Notes: a model not told the origin generated them from the letters alone. 20,174 bases of DNA from Campylobacteraceae bacterium (GCA_031276365.1 JAISNG010000007.1:1-20174), one strand, 5' to 3'; positions 1 to 6,624 are shown, counted from the stretch's first letter. Numbers and translations are program-made.

Positions 1-26
1 CGGCTTATATGTCTTCTTAGTTGTCA

Positions 27-263
27 ATGACAACTATGCAAATACAAAAAATATCATCAATGCTCTATGGCGGGGGCGGGGTTGGAAGTGCGGCATCTGC
101 ACCTGCGGCGTCTCCATCAGTCGCGCAATCAACTCAACAGCCCGAAAGACAAGTTGCTAACATTAGTCTGCAAGGCTCAATGTTTAGCAGAGACAGCGTT
201 ATCGGTTTAATGGAAGAGATGAACTCCCTTTTAGCTGACGGCGTGAGGTTGAACGTAAGATGA
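27..263 (+). CDS. Probable C-terminal piece of a phage tail tape-measure protein
   Basis: The reading frame starts just after an in-frame TAG at 18-20 and has no visible ribosome binding site, so it may not be an independent gene. ATG27 or ATG36 could serve as a start. The product has a Gly/Ala/Ser/Pro-rich linker, then a C-terminal block resembling the tail of siphophage tape-measure proteins: a short beta-strand pattern (NISLQGS), then a helix ending in DGVRLNV. Its stop overlaps the next gene's ATG in an ATGA arrangement, as in a tail operon. Tape-measure proteins set tail length, and this would be only the last ~80 residues. The TAG could be a real gene end, a nonsense mutation or a sequencing error. 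The assignment rests on compositional resemblance and position, so it is tentative. Confidence 0.45.
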   Translation: MTTMQIQKISSMLYGGGGVGSAASAPAASPSVAQSTQQPERQVANISLQGSMFSRDSVIGLMEEMNSLLADGVRLNVR

Positions 264-1033
264 TACTCAACATTAACAGCTCAATCATTGACGACAGAGC
301 GATAATCTGCTATGAGAAGAAAAAAGGTACAGCGAGCGCGACAAGCGAAGTTGAAACGTATCCTGCCTCCGCTCCAAACAATGAATTAACCTATTCGTAT
401 TGGCAACCGACAGCATTGCCTGCTATATGGACACTTACGTTTAATGATAACGAGGATATAGACTATTTTGCAATTGCAAATCATACGCTAATCGGTTGTA
501 TGGTTACGCTTCAACAAGGCGATAATTGGACGGAAATAGGACACACGGAAGTTATCACGGATAGACGACCGATAATCTTTAAATTCAATTCAATCACAAC
601 AAACAAAGTAAGGATAGTAATAACAGGCGTACCTCTGGGCGAGGTTTTGGTCGGAGTGGTATTTTGCGGAAAAACTCTTTTTATGCAAAGAGAACTCTAC
701 GGTGGACACTCTCCGATAACTATGTCGCGCTCAACGGTAAAACGAACTAATGAGAGCGAAAGAGGACAATGGCTTGGGACTACTATAATAAGACAGGGTT
801 TAGAGACAGGGTATAGCTGGAATAACCTTGAGGCTGACTGGGTAAGGGAAAACTTTGAACCGTTTATCTTACACGCGCGTAACAAACCTTTTTTTATAGC
901 TTGGAGACCGCTTACTTATCCGAACGAATTGGCTTATGTTTATGCTCCGAAAGATATTCAGCCCTCGAACTCTGGTAAGGCAAACTTCATGAGCGTAAGT
1001 ATGAATGTAAAAGGACTTGGCACAGATGAATGA
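260..1033 (+). CDS. Phage minor tail / tail-tip protein (257 aa)
   Basis: Soluble 257-residue protein without a signal peptide or membrane segment, rich in beta-strand-forming and aromatic residues. It sits between the putative tape-measure C-terminus (4-bp ATGA overlap) and the large Cys-containing tail-tip protein (8-bp overlap), the usual place for distal tail proteins in siphophages. I do not recognise a named domain. The central part (ELYGGHSPITMSR) and the C-terminal part with many Trp/Pro/Tyr residues look like a structural beta protein. The function as a baseplate or tail-tip subunit is inferred from gene order and overlap only. The tight overlaps imply translational coupling within one late transcript. 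Confidence 0.6.
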   Translation: MILNINSSIIDDRAIICYEKKKGTASATSEVETYPASAPNNELTYSYWQPTALPAIWTLTFNDNEDIDYFAIANHTLIGCMVTLQQGDNWTEIGHTEVITDRRPIIFKFNSITTNKVRIVITGVPLGEVLVGVVFCGKTLFMQRELYGGHSPITMSRSTVKRTNESERGQWLGTTIIRQGLETGYSWNNLEADWVRENFEPFILHARNKPFFIAWRPLTYPNELAYVYAPKDIQPSNSGKANFMSVSMNVKGLGTDE

Positions 1034-2780
1034 GTTTACAGTTGGGCGCGAACCTTTTGTTATGGTTGAATTGTTTCAAAAGTGTTGTTCTAATCGCTAC
1101 GGTGTCTCTCCATGCACTGCAACGCTTGGGCAAGAGCCGCAGAAATGCTACAACTCATTTGCTACTTGTCAGGATTATGCGCACTTTAACCTTAATAGTC
1201 AAATAGTTTGGAAGTTTGTCAAGCCTGACGTTAATTTTACCGATTGTATACCCTCTTTAGTGTCTGTAAACTCTACGGTTACAAAAATAAATGTAGGCGG
1301 CGGTGATGAGACCGTTAGTCCGTTTGGCAGGCGTTCTACCTGCACAATTGTCTTAACCGACCACCCGACTGATGACAGTAAGGATTTTTATCTTGCAGAT
1401 AGGGGCTTTGACCCTTTGACAAGAGGGACATTCTGGGGAAAATTCTTGGCAAGAAACCCATATTATGCGAATTGGACAGTGAATGTATATGAGGGATATG
1501 TCGGTCAAACATTGGAACAAATGCAAAAACGAACTTATTTGATAGATAAGATTGCAGGACCTGACAGCGGAGGCAAAGTAACTATCACCACAAAAGACCC
1601 TTTGAAACTTGGAGATGATAAAAGAGCTTTAGTTCCCGTTCCTTCTGACGGCAGACTTGCGGTAGATATCAATGCAACTCAAACCGCTGGAATAATCATA
1701 GAAAACAGCGAAGGTGACATACTTAAACAACTTGGCAATACAACTTTATACTATATGAGAATAGGCGATGAGATTATAAGTTACACGGGCGCAACGCAAG
1801 ATGAAACGCTCTACACGCTAACAAATGTTACACGTGCAGTTTTAGGTACTGAAGCCGAAGAACACGATACAGATGATGACGCCTCAAGAGTAGTCAGATA
1901 TGAGAGTATGCCCTGCTGGAGAGTGGCATATGATTTATTGACTAATTTCACGGAAATATCTTCTGAATATATCCCTTTGGACGAATGGGACGCTGAGGGG
2001 AATGTCTGGCTTAATATATTTCAGATTACTGGAACTGTTGAAGAGAGTATAAGCGTAAACGAACTTCTTGGCGAACTTTGTGAACAGTGCCTCATGTATA
2101 TATGGTGGGACGAGAGGGCAAGTAAAGTAAGATTAAAAGCTATCCGTCCCGAAATTGACGACATAGCCCTTTTGAATGATAGAGACAATATCATTCAGGA
2201 TAGTTTCAGTATCAAAGAAGACCCAAAACAGAGAATTTCAAGGTTTATCGTTTATTACAATCGCAAGAATGTAACCGAAGATATTGATAAAGTAGGCAAC
2301 TACAGAAACGCTGTTTTGAGAGTGGACGGAGACAGCGAATACGCTTATAACGAGAGCCGAACCAAACAGGTTTGGTCAAGATGGCTTACGACTGAAGCGC
2401 AGGCAAGACAGCTAAGCATAAGAATGCTTACGCGTTACAAGTTAAATCCAAGATATATAACTTTAAAAGTGGACGCAAAAGATAGAAATATAAATGTCGG
2501 CGAAGTTATTATGCTTGAGACTGTGAGCATTCAAGACCCAACGGGAGAGGGAGTAACTGCACTTTTTCAAGTCATAAGCGTAAATGAGATAACGCAGGGC
2601 GAAACGGTTCAGTTAGAGCTTCAGAGTTTTGAATTTGAAATGACCGAAAGATATGGTTTTTATACTTATGATAATGCGTTAAATTATACGGATTACACGA
2701 AAGCGGAGAGAATAGGCAAGGCGTTTTACGCTGATGATAATGACAAAGTTGCGGGCGATGACCCGTATTTATATTCTTAG
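1026..2780 (+). CDS. Large phage tail-tip/hub-like protein with N-terminal Cys cluster (584 aa)
   Basis: I chose ATG1026 rather than the upstream TTG1017. An AAGGA at 1011-1015 lies 10 nt before the ATG but only 1 nt before the TTG. The N-terminus has a striking cysteine cluster (CCSNRYG, PCTATLG, KCYN, ATCQD), a pattern I associate with a conserved tail protein of siphophages where the cysteines probably bind metal or stabilise the fold. The middle and C-terminal parts are beta-rich with sequences typical of hub/tip proteins (TRAVLGTEAEEH, WWDERASKVRLKAI). It is the largest tail gene here and directly precedes the fibre gene, consistent with a tail-tip hub that carries the receptor-binding fibres. 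The specific role is inferred, not proven. Confidence 0.65.
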   Translation: MNEFTVGREPFVMVELFQKCCSNRYGVSPCTATLGQEPQKCYNSFATCQDYAHFNLNSQIVWKFVKPDVNFTDCIPSLVSVNSTVTKINVGGGDETVSPFGRRSTCTIVLTDHPTDDSKDFYLADRGFDPLTRGTFWGKFLARNPYYANWTVNVYEGYVGQTLEQMQKRTYLIDKIAGPDSGGKVTITTKDPLKLGDDKRALVPVPSDGRLAVDINATQTAGIIIENSEGDILKQLGNTTLYYMRIGDEIISYTGATQDETLYTLTNVTRAVLGTEAEEHDTDDDASRVVRYESMPCWRVAYDLLTNFTEISSEYIPLDEWDAEGNVWLNIFQITGTVEESISVNELLGELCEQCLMYIWWDERASKVRLKAIRPEIDDIALLNDRDNIIQDSFSIKEDPKQRISRFIVYYNRKNVTEDIDKVGNYRNAVLRVDGDSEYAYNESRTKQVWSRWLTTEAQARQLSIRMLTRYKLNPRYITLKVDAKDRNINVGEVIMLETVSIQDPTGEGVTALFQVISVNEITQGETVQLELQSFEFEMTERYGFYTYDNALNYTDYTKAERIGKAFYADDNDKVAGDDPYLYS

Positions 2781-2789
2781 GAGAAAAAG

Positions 2790-3806
2790 ATGGCAGATTA
2801 TGTTATTCAAGGTGTTCCAAATGAGGACGGATATTTACTCGCAACACCTATTGTTGATGTGGGTAACGATGATAGTTTTAAGATTCAAGAAGTTCTTGAT
2901 AAAGACGGCAAAAAGATAGCTTTGCCTGTTGCCAATATTGGAAGTTTAGCGGAAAACGGCTCTATAGTACCGCCTAATATAATAGTGTCAGGCACAACCT
3001 CCACTGCGCAAGATAACCCCGTTAAAGTGGTTGATAATCTTCCTCCCGATTACACTCCTACAGACGGGGATTTTCTAACGTTAAAGTTTTTGACTGCAAA
3101 TACCGCCTCAAACCTGCGGGTAAGTATCAACGGGACTGCTTATTATTTAAGATGGAGAGGCTCTGTTATTACGAATGCGGCATATTATACCATTACCGTA
3201 AACCAAACAATGCTTGTGCAATTTGATGGAACGTCCTATAATTTTGTTTACACTCCTGATTGGGTTGATGATAATAATATATACAATCAAGCTATCGGCA
3301 TAAATAGTTTCAGAGTAGGTGCGCAAATCACCAAACGCAAACTTTGCATGAAAGCCATAGACGGCAAGTTGTATCCTTTGAGTATAGGCGACACAACCAA
3401 TCCTACCAAAACGACAAGCACACAGATTTTTGACCTTTCAAGTCCTGTTCTATTTAATAATAGTGATAATATTTTTAATGCTAACGCGGCGGCAACCAAT
3501 GCGTTTTCTTATGCAGTTGCTCTTAGCACTTCAATAACTCAATACATTTTCAACAGCTTTGCTTCATCAGACTTTAACAAGCAGTTGTATCTTGTCGGAA
3601 CGATAGAGGGCGGCGGATTTAAGCTTGACCAAACTTCGCCTACGAGTTGGTACACAACAGTAATACCTACAAGTGCAGACGGCAAAGTGTATCTGCCAAT
3701 AGGCGTAGTCGGTGATAATGCGAATACATTTAATCTAATAAGCGGCGGTACTCATATGCAGTATAGAAACGGCATATTTGCTCCCGTTGGATTTTACGGA
3801 ATATAG
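2790..3806 (+). CDS. Phage tail fibre / receptor-binding-like protein (338 aa)
   Basis: Preceded by a strong AGGAG at 2780-2784 and starting 10 bp after the tail-tip gene. The N-terminus (MADYVIQGVPNEDGY) is a short module repeated, as DNA, at 4310-4350. The body is Asn/Thr/Ser-rich with many short beta strands (TTNPTKTTSTQIFDL). It ends in NGIFAPVGFYGI, a style of C-terminus seen in tail fibres. No transmembrane or signal segment is visible. The likely role is adsorption to the host surface. The first ~15 residues probably dock the fibre to the tail, since that is the part duplicated downstream. Neighbouring genes support a tail assignment; the ligand cannot be inferred. Confidence 0.65.
   Translation: MADYVIQGVPNEDGYLLATPIVDVGNDDSFKIQEVLDKDGKKIALPVANIGSLAENGSIVPPNIIVSGTTSTAQDNPVKVVDNLPPDYTPTDGDFLTLKFLTANTASNLRVSINGTAYYLRWRGSVITNAAYYTITVNQTMLVQFDGTSYNFVYTPDWVDDNNIYNQAIGINSFRVGAQITKRKLCMKAIDGKLYPLSIGDTTNPTKTTSTQIFDLSSPVLFNNSDNIFNANAAATNAFSYAVALSTSITQYIFNSFASSDFNKQLYLVGTIEGGGFKLDQTSPTSWYTTVIPTSADGKVYLPIGVVGDNANTFNLISGGTHMQYRNGIFAPVGFYGI
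2796..2830 (+). repeat. 35-bp perfect direct repeat, copy 1
   Basis: These 35 bases recur identically at 4316-4350, 1520 bp downstream. Here they encode fibre residues 3-14 (DYVIQGVPNEDG). Confidence 0.95.
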
Positions 3807-3815
3807 GAGAGAAAA

Positions 3816-4295
3816 ATGGCAACATGGACAGATTTACCTCAGGCAAACATAGAGCCTGAAAAACCAATCAGGGCGAGTGATATTTGGGCAATTTATCAGA
3901 ATATTAAGGCTTTAGCTGAGGGAGCTGAGGGAGCGCCGAAGATAATGCCTGCGGCATTTTCTAATGTTTCAGCTGGCACGAATGTTTTAGGAAAAATATC
4001 TTTTAGTGTCCAAAGTACTGGGGATAAAGGACAAGTTTCTATATTTTGTAGTGGCACGCTTACTTTTATAACAACTACGGTAAATGGTGCTACATTAAGA
4101 TGGTACAGAAACAACACTGCAGTTGGTGTAAATATTAGTGCTGGAACGATTTCTCAAAACTTCGAAGTTGCAAATGGGGACACATTTACGATTAGAGTAA
4201 CTGATCATGAATCTACTACTGCTCAGGCAAGTGCTTCTATTTCATGTAGTATTATTGGTCTTCCTATGTCTCCCGCAACAATCTCTTTAATGTAA
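3816..4295 (+). CDS. Small phage virion/fibre-like protein (159 aa)
   Basis: A strong AGGAG at 3807-3811 precedes ATG3816, 9 bp after the fibre gene. The N-terminal third is helical and charged (WTDLPQANIEPEKPIRASDIWAIYQNIKAL), including an AEG-AEG duplication encoded by a tandem 9-bp repeat near 3916-3933. The remaining two thirds are a Thr/Ser/Gly-rich beta domain that reads like a jelly-roll or Ig-like tail-fibre head. No signal peptide is visible. It may be a second fibre, a fibre tip or a head decoration protein. Gene order between fibre and lysis genes supports a virion role. I recognise the general style (short N-terminal helix plus beta head) but not a named family. Confidence 0.5.
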   Translation: MATWTDLPQANIEPEKPIRASDIWAIYQNIKALAEGAEGAPKIMPAAFSNVSAGTNVLGKISFSVQSTGDKGQVSIFCSGTLTFITTTVNGATLRWYRNNTAVGVNISAGTISQNFEVANGDTFTIRVTDHESTTAQASASISCSIIGLPMSPATISLM

Positions 4296-4309
4296 GACAA
4301 GAGTAAAAA

Positions 4310-4384
4310 ATGTCTGATTATGTTATTCAAGGTGTTCCAAATGAGGACGGCATAAGCGGCTTGTTACCACTAATAGCAATATAA
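4310..4384 (+). pseudogene. Broken second copy of the tail-fibre N-terminus (24 codons)
   Basis: ATG4310 opens MSDYVIQGVPNEDG, the same N-terminal module as the fibre gene at 2790, then diverges into 10 unrelated residues (ISGLLPLIAI) and stops at 4382-4384. Thirty-five consecutive bases match the upstream copy exactly. The near-identity suggests recent duplication or recombination that left a fibre start without its body. It lies in the 99-bp gap between the 159-aa fibre-like gene and the holin. It may be translated (purine-rich AAGAG at 4299-4303), but a 24-residue product with this composition is more likely a remnant or a recombination seed than a functional protein. Confidence 0.7.
4316..4350 (+). 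repeat. 35-bp perfect direct repeat, copy 2
   Basis: Identical to 2796-2830. Flanking bases differ on both sides (A versus T before, A versus C after), so the repeat boundaries are sharp. Confidence 0.95.
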
Positions 4385-4394
4385 GGAAAAGAGC

Positions 4395-4844
4395 ATGGAA
4401 AAAGTACAAATAGACACACCTGTATCGGTTTTTATCAGCGCTCTTTCGGCTTTGTTTGCGTTTCTTGGACTTAATCCTGTTCAGTTTACAATCTTAGCGG
4501 CGCTGATGTGCTTTGATATGGTTACGGGCATAGCTAAGGCGTATCGCTTAGAGCGCAACGGCGTTTCAAGCTACAGGCTAAGAATAGGCGTAATCAGCAA
4601 GATACTTTACTTGTGCGTACCTGTCATACTTGCTTTGACAGTTAGAGGCATAAATTTTGAGTTTGGCAGTTGGTTGATAAGTTTTTCGGTCAATGCGCTT
4701 ATCTTGGCTGAAGCTTACAGTATTTTAGGTAATATTTATACATTTAAAACGCAAAGAAAAGTTAAAGAAATAGATGCAGTAAGTTATATCCTGCGCGCTA
4801 TTAAAAATCAACTTGACAGGCTCTTGGAAGGAGATAACAAATGA
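4395..4844 (+). CDS. Phage holin, toxin-secretion/holin (Phage_holin_4) type
   Basis: The 149-residue membrane protein has hydrophobic segments near residues 10-30, 68-85 and 92-112. It carries the family signature CFDMVTGIAKAY after the first membrane segment, followed by a charged loop (RLERNG). The C-terminus is basic and cytoplasmic-looking. Such holins accumulate in the inner membrane and open lesions that trigger lysis. AAGGA at 4383-4387 lies 7 nt before the ATG. The stop overlaps the next gene by 4 bp, tying it to the spanins and lysozyme downstream. Family placement rests on the D-x-x-T-G motif, size and neighbours; I am fairly sure of it. Confidence 0.85.
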   Translation: MEKVQIDTPVSVFISALSALFAFLGLNPVQFTILAALMCFDMVTGIAKAYRLERNGVSSYRLRIGVISKILYLCVPVILALTVRGINFEFGSWLISFSVNALILAEAYSILGNIYTFKTQRKVKEIDAVSYILRAIKNQLDRLLEGDNK

Positions 4845-5209
4845 TAGCGTGGATATTATCACTTTGGACTTGGTTTAGCAAGCTCTCTTGGGTTGCGAAA
4901 ATAGTTAGTTTTATACCGCTCATTAAGCAGTATTGGCAGTTTATCGTTATTGTCGGTTTGGTTGTTTATATTGGTATTTTAAAGATTGAAAATATCGTCG
5001 TTGAAAATAAATACTTAAAATGTGAAAACACACGTACGGAACTTTTGCAAAGCGTTAAAAATGCGCAAAAAGAGGCTGAAAAAAGAGCTTTAAACGCGCT
5101 AACGCTGATAGAAAAAAATAGTCAAAACAATGAAAAGACTAAGGCAAAAATTGAAGAGGATACAAAAAATGAGAGCAATCCTATGCTTATTTTGCGTCGT
5201 TATCTTTAG
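4841..5209 (+). CDS. Rz-like inner-membrane spanin (i-spanin)
   Basis: Starts inside the holin stop (ATGA overlap). The 122-residue protein has an N-terminal hydrophobic region (about residues 3-55, the clearest membrane helix being QFIVIVGLVVYIGIL). After that comes a long charged, Lys/Glu/Asn-rich stretch (about 60-112) predicted to form a periplasmic coiled coil. This is the architecture of i-spanins, which span the periplasm and pair with an outer-membrane lipoprotein to fuse the membranes at the last step of lysis. The identification is strengthened by the lipoprotein gene embedded in another frame at its 3' end. Sequence similarity to lambda Rz is not evident; the call is architectural. 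Confidence 0.75.
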   Translation: MIAWILSLWTWFSKLSWVAKIVSFIPLIKQYWQFIVIVGLVVYIGILKIENIVVENKYLKCENTRTELLQSVKNAQKEAEKRALNALTLIEKNSQNNEKTKAKIEEDTKNESNPMLILRRYL

Positions 5210-5402
5210 CGGTTGCGCAAATACTGTTTTTGTTCCCGCCGCGTGCGAAATTGAACTGCCCGCGCGCATTTACGACGGCGAAAAATGCGGCTGGATACAA
5301 GACGATAAATCTTTTGCTTTATGCGTTGTAAAAAAAGACAAAGACAAAGATACAGATTATGAAAATCTCAAGATAGCATTTGAAAAATGTAAAGGCGAAT
5401 AA
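5169..5402 (+). CDS. Rz1-like outer-membrane spanin lipoprotein (o-spanin)
   Basis: I chose ATG5169 over an upstream in-frame ATG at 5130. GAGGA at 5156-5160 sits 8 nt before it, and the product then begins directly with a lipoprotein signal peptide (MRAILCLFCVVIFSGC, lipidated Cys16). The gene starts 41 bp inside the i-spanin gene in a different frame, the classic overlapping Rz/Rz1 layout. The mature 62 residues carry four further cysteines (26, 40, 52, 74), which could form disulfides, and a charged C-terminal helix. It would anchor in the outer membrane and bind the i-spanin C-terminus. Family sequences are very variable, so the evidence is lipobox plus overlap plus position in a lysis operon. 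Confidence 0.8.
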   Translation: MRAILCLFCVVIFSGCANTVFVPAACEIELPARIYDGEKCGWIQDDKSFALCVVKKDKDKDTDYENLKIAFEKCKGE

Positions 5403-5575
5403 TGACAGAAATAGAGCAAAAAGAGATAAAAGAAATACACAAAATGATAAGCGAACTCTCTGAAGCGTTAGACTTAGCGCAAGCGAGGATAAGGTTGCTT
5501 GAATGCGAAGTGGAAGCTTTGCAAAAGTTTAAAAGTGTAGATAAAAGCGACTATGTGAAAGGATTAATTGTATGA
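5402..5575 (+). CDS. Small coiled-coil prophage protein (57 aa)
   Basis: ATG5402 overlaps the o-spanin stop by one base (TAATG), a coupling arrangement. The 57-residue product is highly charged with a heptad-like pattern of Ile/Leu (EIKEIHKMISELSEALDL, RIRLLECEVEALQKF), indicating one long amphipathic helix or coiled coil. No signal or membrane segment is visible. It stops at 5573-5575, overlapping the next ATG by 4 bp. Its place between spanins and lysozyme suggests a role in lysis timing or simply a late-operon accessory. I do not recognise it. The overlaps on both sides argue that it is translated. Confidence 0.6.
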   Translation: MTEIEQKEIKEIHKMISELSEALDLAQARIRLLECEVEALQKFKSVDKSDYVKGLIV

Positions 5576-5640
5576 CAAAAGGGCAAAAAAACAATAAAAG
5601 ACGACAAGCAAAAGGAAAAAAAACAGATGGCATTAAGTGA
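5572..5640 (+). CDS. Very small basic ORF (22 aa) between coiled-coil gene and lysozyme
   Basis: ATG5572 overlaps the preceding stop (ATGA) and the frame ends at 5640, inside the lysozyme start region. The product is almost entirely Lys/Arg/Gln/Asn. It could be a translated leader that couples lysozyme expression to upstream translation, or a chance ORF in A-rich DNA holding the lysozyme ribosome binding site. Confidence 0.3.
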   Translation: MTKGQKNNKRRQAKGKKTDGIK

Positions 5641-6073
5641 TTTAATCAAGCAAATAAAAAATGATGAACAGTTCCGCGCACGGCGATATTTGGATAGCGA
5701 GGGCTATCCGACTATCGGCTACGGCACAAAACTGCCGCTATCCGCGCAAGAGATAGCATTAGTAAGCGACCCTGAAAATCTAACCGAAGAGGAAGCGGAC
5801 AAGCTGCTGTTTTCAAGACTTTCTGCTATGATGAAAGAGCTTAACGCCGTAAAAGGCGAAGTTATAGAAAAGCTATCAGACAATCGCAAAGAGGTAATCT
5901 ATAATATGCTTTATCAGTTAGGCGTTAAAGGGTTATTAGGCTTCAAGCGTATGTGGTTAGCTTTGGAAGCGGGCGATTATGCCAAAGCCGCAGACGAAAT
6001 GAAAGACAGCAAATGGTATTATCAGACGCCCGCGCGCGCGAAACGGTTGATAGACAAAATGTTAGAGGGCTAA
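5627..6073 (+). CDS. Phage lysozyme, T4-type glycoside hydrolase family 24 (endolysin)
   Basis: Muramidase that cleaves the MurNAc-GlcNAc bond of peptidoglycan after the holin triggers. The 148 residues align with T4 lysozyme. The catalytic triad is present as Glu14, Asp23 and Thr29 in the motif YLDSEGYPTIGYG, equivalent to T4 Glu11/Asp20/Thr26. The C-terminal half carries NMLYQLGVKGL, GFKRM and the signature WYYQTPARAKRL. There is no N-terminal signal anchor, so it depends on the holin for export. AAGGA at 5612-5616 lies 10 nt upstream of ATG5627. It is the last gene of the lysis operon and its stop lies in the loop of a terminator. Confidence 0.93.
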   Translation: MALSDLIKQIKNDEQFRARRYLDSEGYPTIGYGTKLPLSAQEIALVSDPENLTEEEADKLLFSRLSAMMKELNAVKGEVIEKLSDNRKEVIYNMLYQLGVKGLLGFKRMWLALEAGDYAKAADEMKDSKWYYQTPARAKRLIDKMLEG

Positions 6074-6087
6074 TCGCCCTTTTTTTC
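6065..6087 (+). terminator. Rho-independent terminator of the prophage late/lysis operon
   Basis: The stem AGGGC (6066-6070) and GCCCT (6076-6080) has a 5-nt loop and is followed by seven T. It overlaps the lysozyme stop codon. Confidence 0.75.
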
Positions 6088-6258
6088 TATATACTCGCAT
6101 CTTTTTTTGTCCGCTTGCTCTTTAAACATTTTTAATTGTTCAGTGGTAAAAAGCTGAAGTATCCAATACACATTCCCTTGCCATGTCTCTCTTTTTTTAT
6201 GGTCTCTCGCCGTTGTAGCAGGTAAACCGATAATATCTCTTAATTCAGTATCTTTCAT
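6070..6258 (-). CDS. Small putative DNA-binding prophage protein (62 aa)
   Basis: Minus-strand gene convergent with lysozyme, the two overlapping by 4 bp at their stops. An AGAGG lies about 7 nt upstream of the ATG on the minus strand, supporting a real gene. The first ~35 residues (TELRDIIGLPATTARDHKKR) have the spacing of a helix-turn-helix. The pattern 'ELRDIIGLP, turn, TTARDHKKR' resembles small Cro/MerR-like prophage regulators. The rest is charged and helical. It is divergent from the structured RNA promoter at 6327 and has a 9-bp inverted repeat 23 nt upstream of its start, a possible own operator. I do not recognise a family; the regulator role is an inference. Confidence 0.6.
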   Translation of the reverse strand: MKDTELRDIIGLPATTARDHKKRETWQGNVYWILQLFTTEQLKMFKEQADKKRCEYIEKKGD

Positions 6259-6280
6259 ATTTGCCTCTTTGATATTTTTT

Positions 6281-6306
6281 GCCCTGTTACCGCCAATTAA
6301 CAGGGC
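6281..6306. promoter_or_regulatory. 9-bp inverted repeat in the leader of the small prophage regulator
   Basis: GCCCTGTTA (6281-6289) and TAACAGGGC (6298-6306) are perfect inverted arms with an 8-nt spacer. They lie 23-48 bp upstream of the minus-strand ATG and just before the + promoter at 6327-6335. Neither side has a T-run in the right place, so it is not a classic terminator. An operator between two divergent units, or a leader hairpin, is more likely. Confidence 0.6.
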
Positions 6307-6326
6307 TATTAATTCTCCAAAAAATG

Positions 6327-6335
6327 TGGTATAAT
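6327..6335 (+). promoter_or_regulatory. Extended -10 promoter for the structured RNA
   Basis: TGGTATAAT at 6327-6335 is a perfect extended -10 (TGnTATAAT). There is no clear -35, which is common in Campylobacterota sigma-70 promoters. Predicted start is near 6342, directly before the first hairpin of the candidate RNA. Confidence 0.6.
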
Positions 6336-6341
6336 CCTAAG

Positions 6342-6512
6342 AAAGTTTAGGCGGAGGGATTTTCACCCTCCGTTTGCTTACCTAAACCAAGCTTTGAAGC
6401 GGTCTAACACTTTGGCGAGTAGCGACCCTTCGAGCTTGATTTTAAGTATCAACCTAAAATCAATCTTCAAGATTTCCCCCTTTCAAAGAATTTGAAAAGA
6501 AGCTTTTCAACC
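6342..6512 (+). ncRNA. Candidate structured prophage ncRNA
   Basis: No convincing ORF lies between the small minus-strand gene and the integrase stop (366 bp), yet the + strand is packed with stems behind a good promoter. Hairpin 1 has an outer stem GTTTAGG/CCTAAAC enclosing an inner stem CGGAGGG/CCCTCCG (from about 6345 to the mid 6380s). Stem 2 is AAGCT..GAAG with CTTC..AGCTT (about 6390-6437). Stem 3 is TTGATTTTA (6436-6444) with TAAAATCAA (6455-6463). The last stem is TTGAAAAG (6492-6499) with CTTTTCAA (6503-6510), followed by a pyrimidine-rich tract that could end transcription. It is not tmRNA, RNase P RNA or SRP RNA by any motif I know. Ends and function are unknown. Confidence 0.5.
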
Positions 6513-6624
6513 TCTTTTCATAGTATAATTATAGCGTATTTCGGCGATAAAGTCAAGAAAAAAAGCGAAAAAAGATAAAATTTTAGAAGTTTTTTCTGTG
6601 TTTTTGGACAGAAATCTCTCTTTT
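6513..6624. other. AT-rich intergenic stretch before the integrase stop
   Basis: Remaining part of the 366-bp gap 6259-6624. It holds a TATAAT-like sequence on either strand near 6524-6534, A/T runs, and no ORF or stem I can support. Confidence 0.5.

Noticed and set aside
2796..4350. Diversity-generating retroelement template/variable repeat pair
   Set aside because: The repeats are identical, sit at a gene start rather than its 3' end, and no reverse transcriptase is present.
6281..6306. GCCCTGTTA hairpin as a rho-independent terminator
   Set aside because: The T-run precedes rather than follows the stem on the + strand, and on the minus strand the stem is followed by A.
6342..6512. Retron msr-msd RNA
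   Set aside because: No reverse transcriptase follows and there are no flanking a1/a2 arms spanning the whole RNA.
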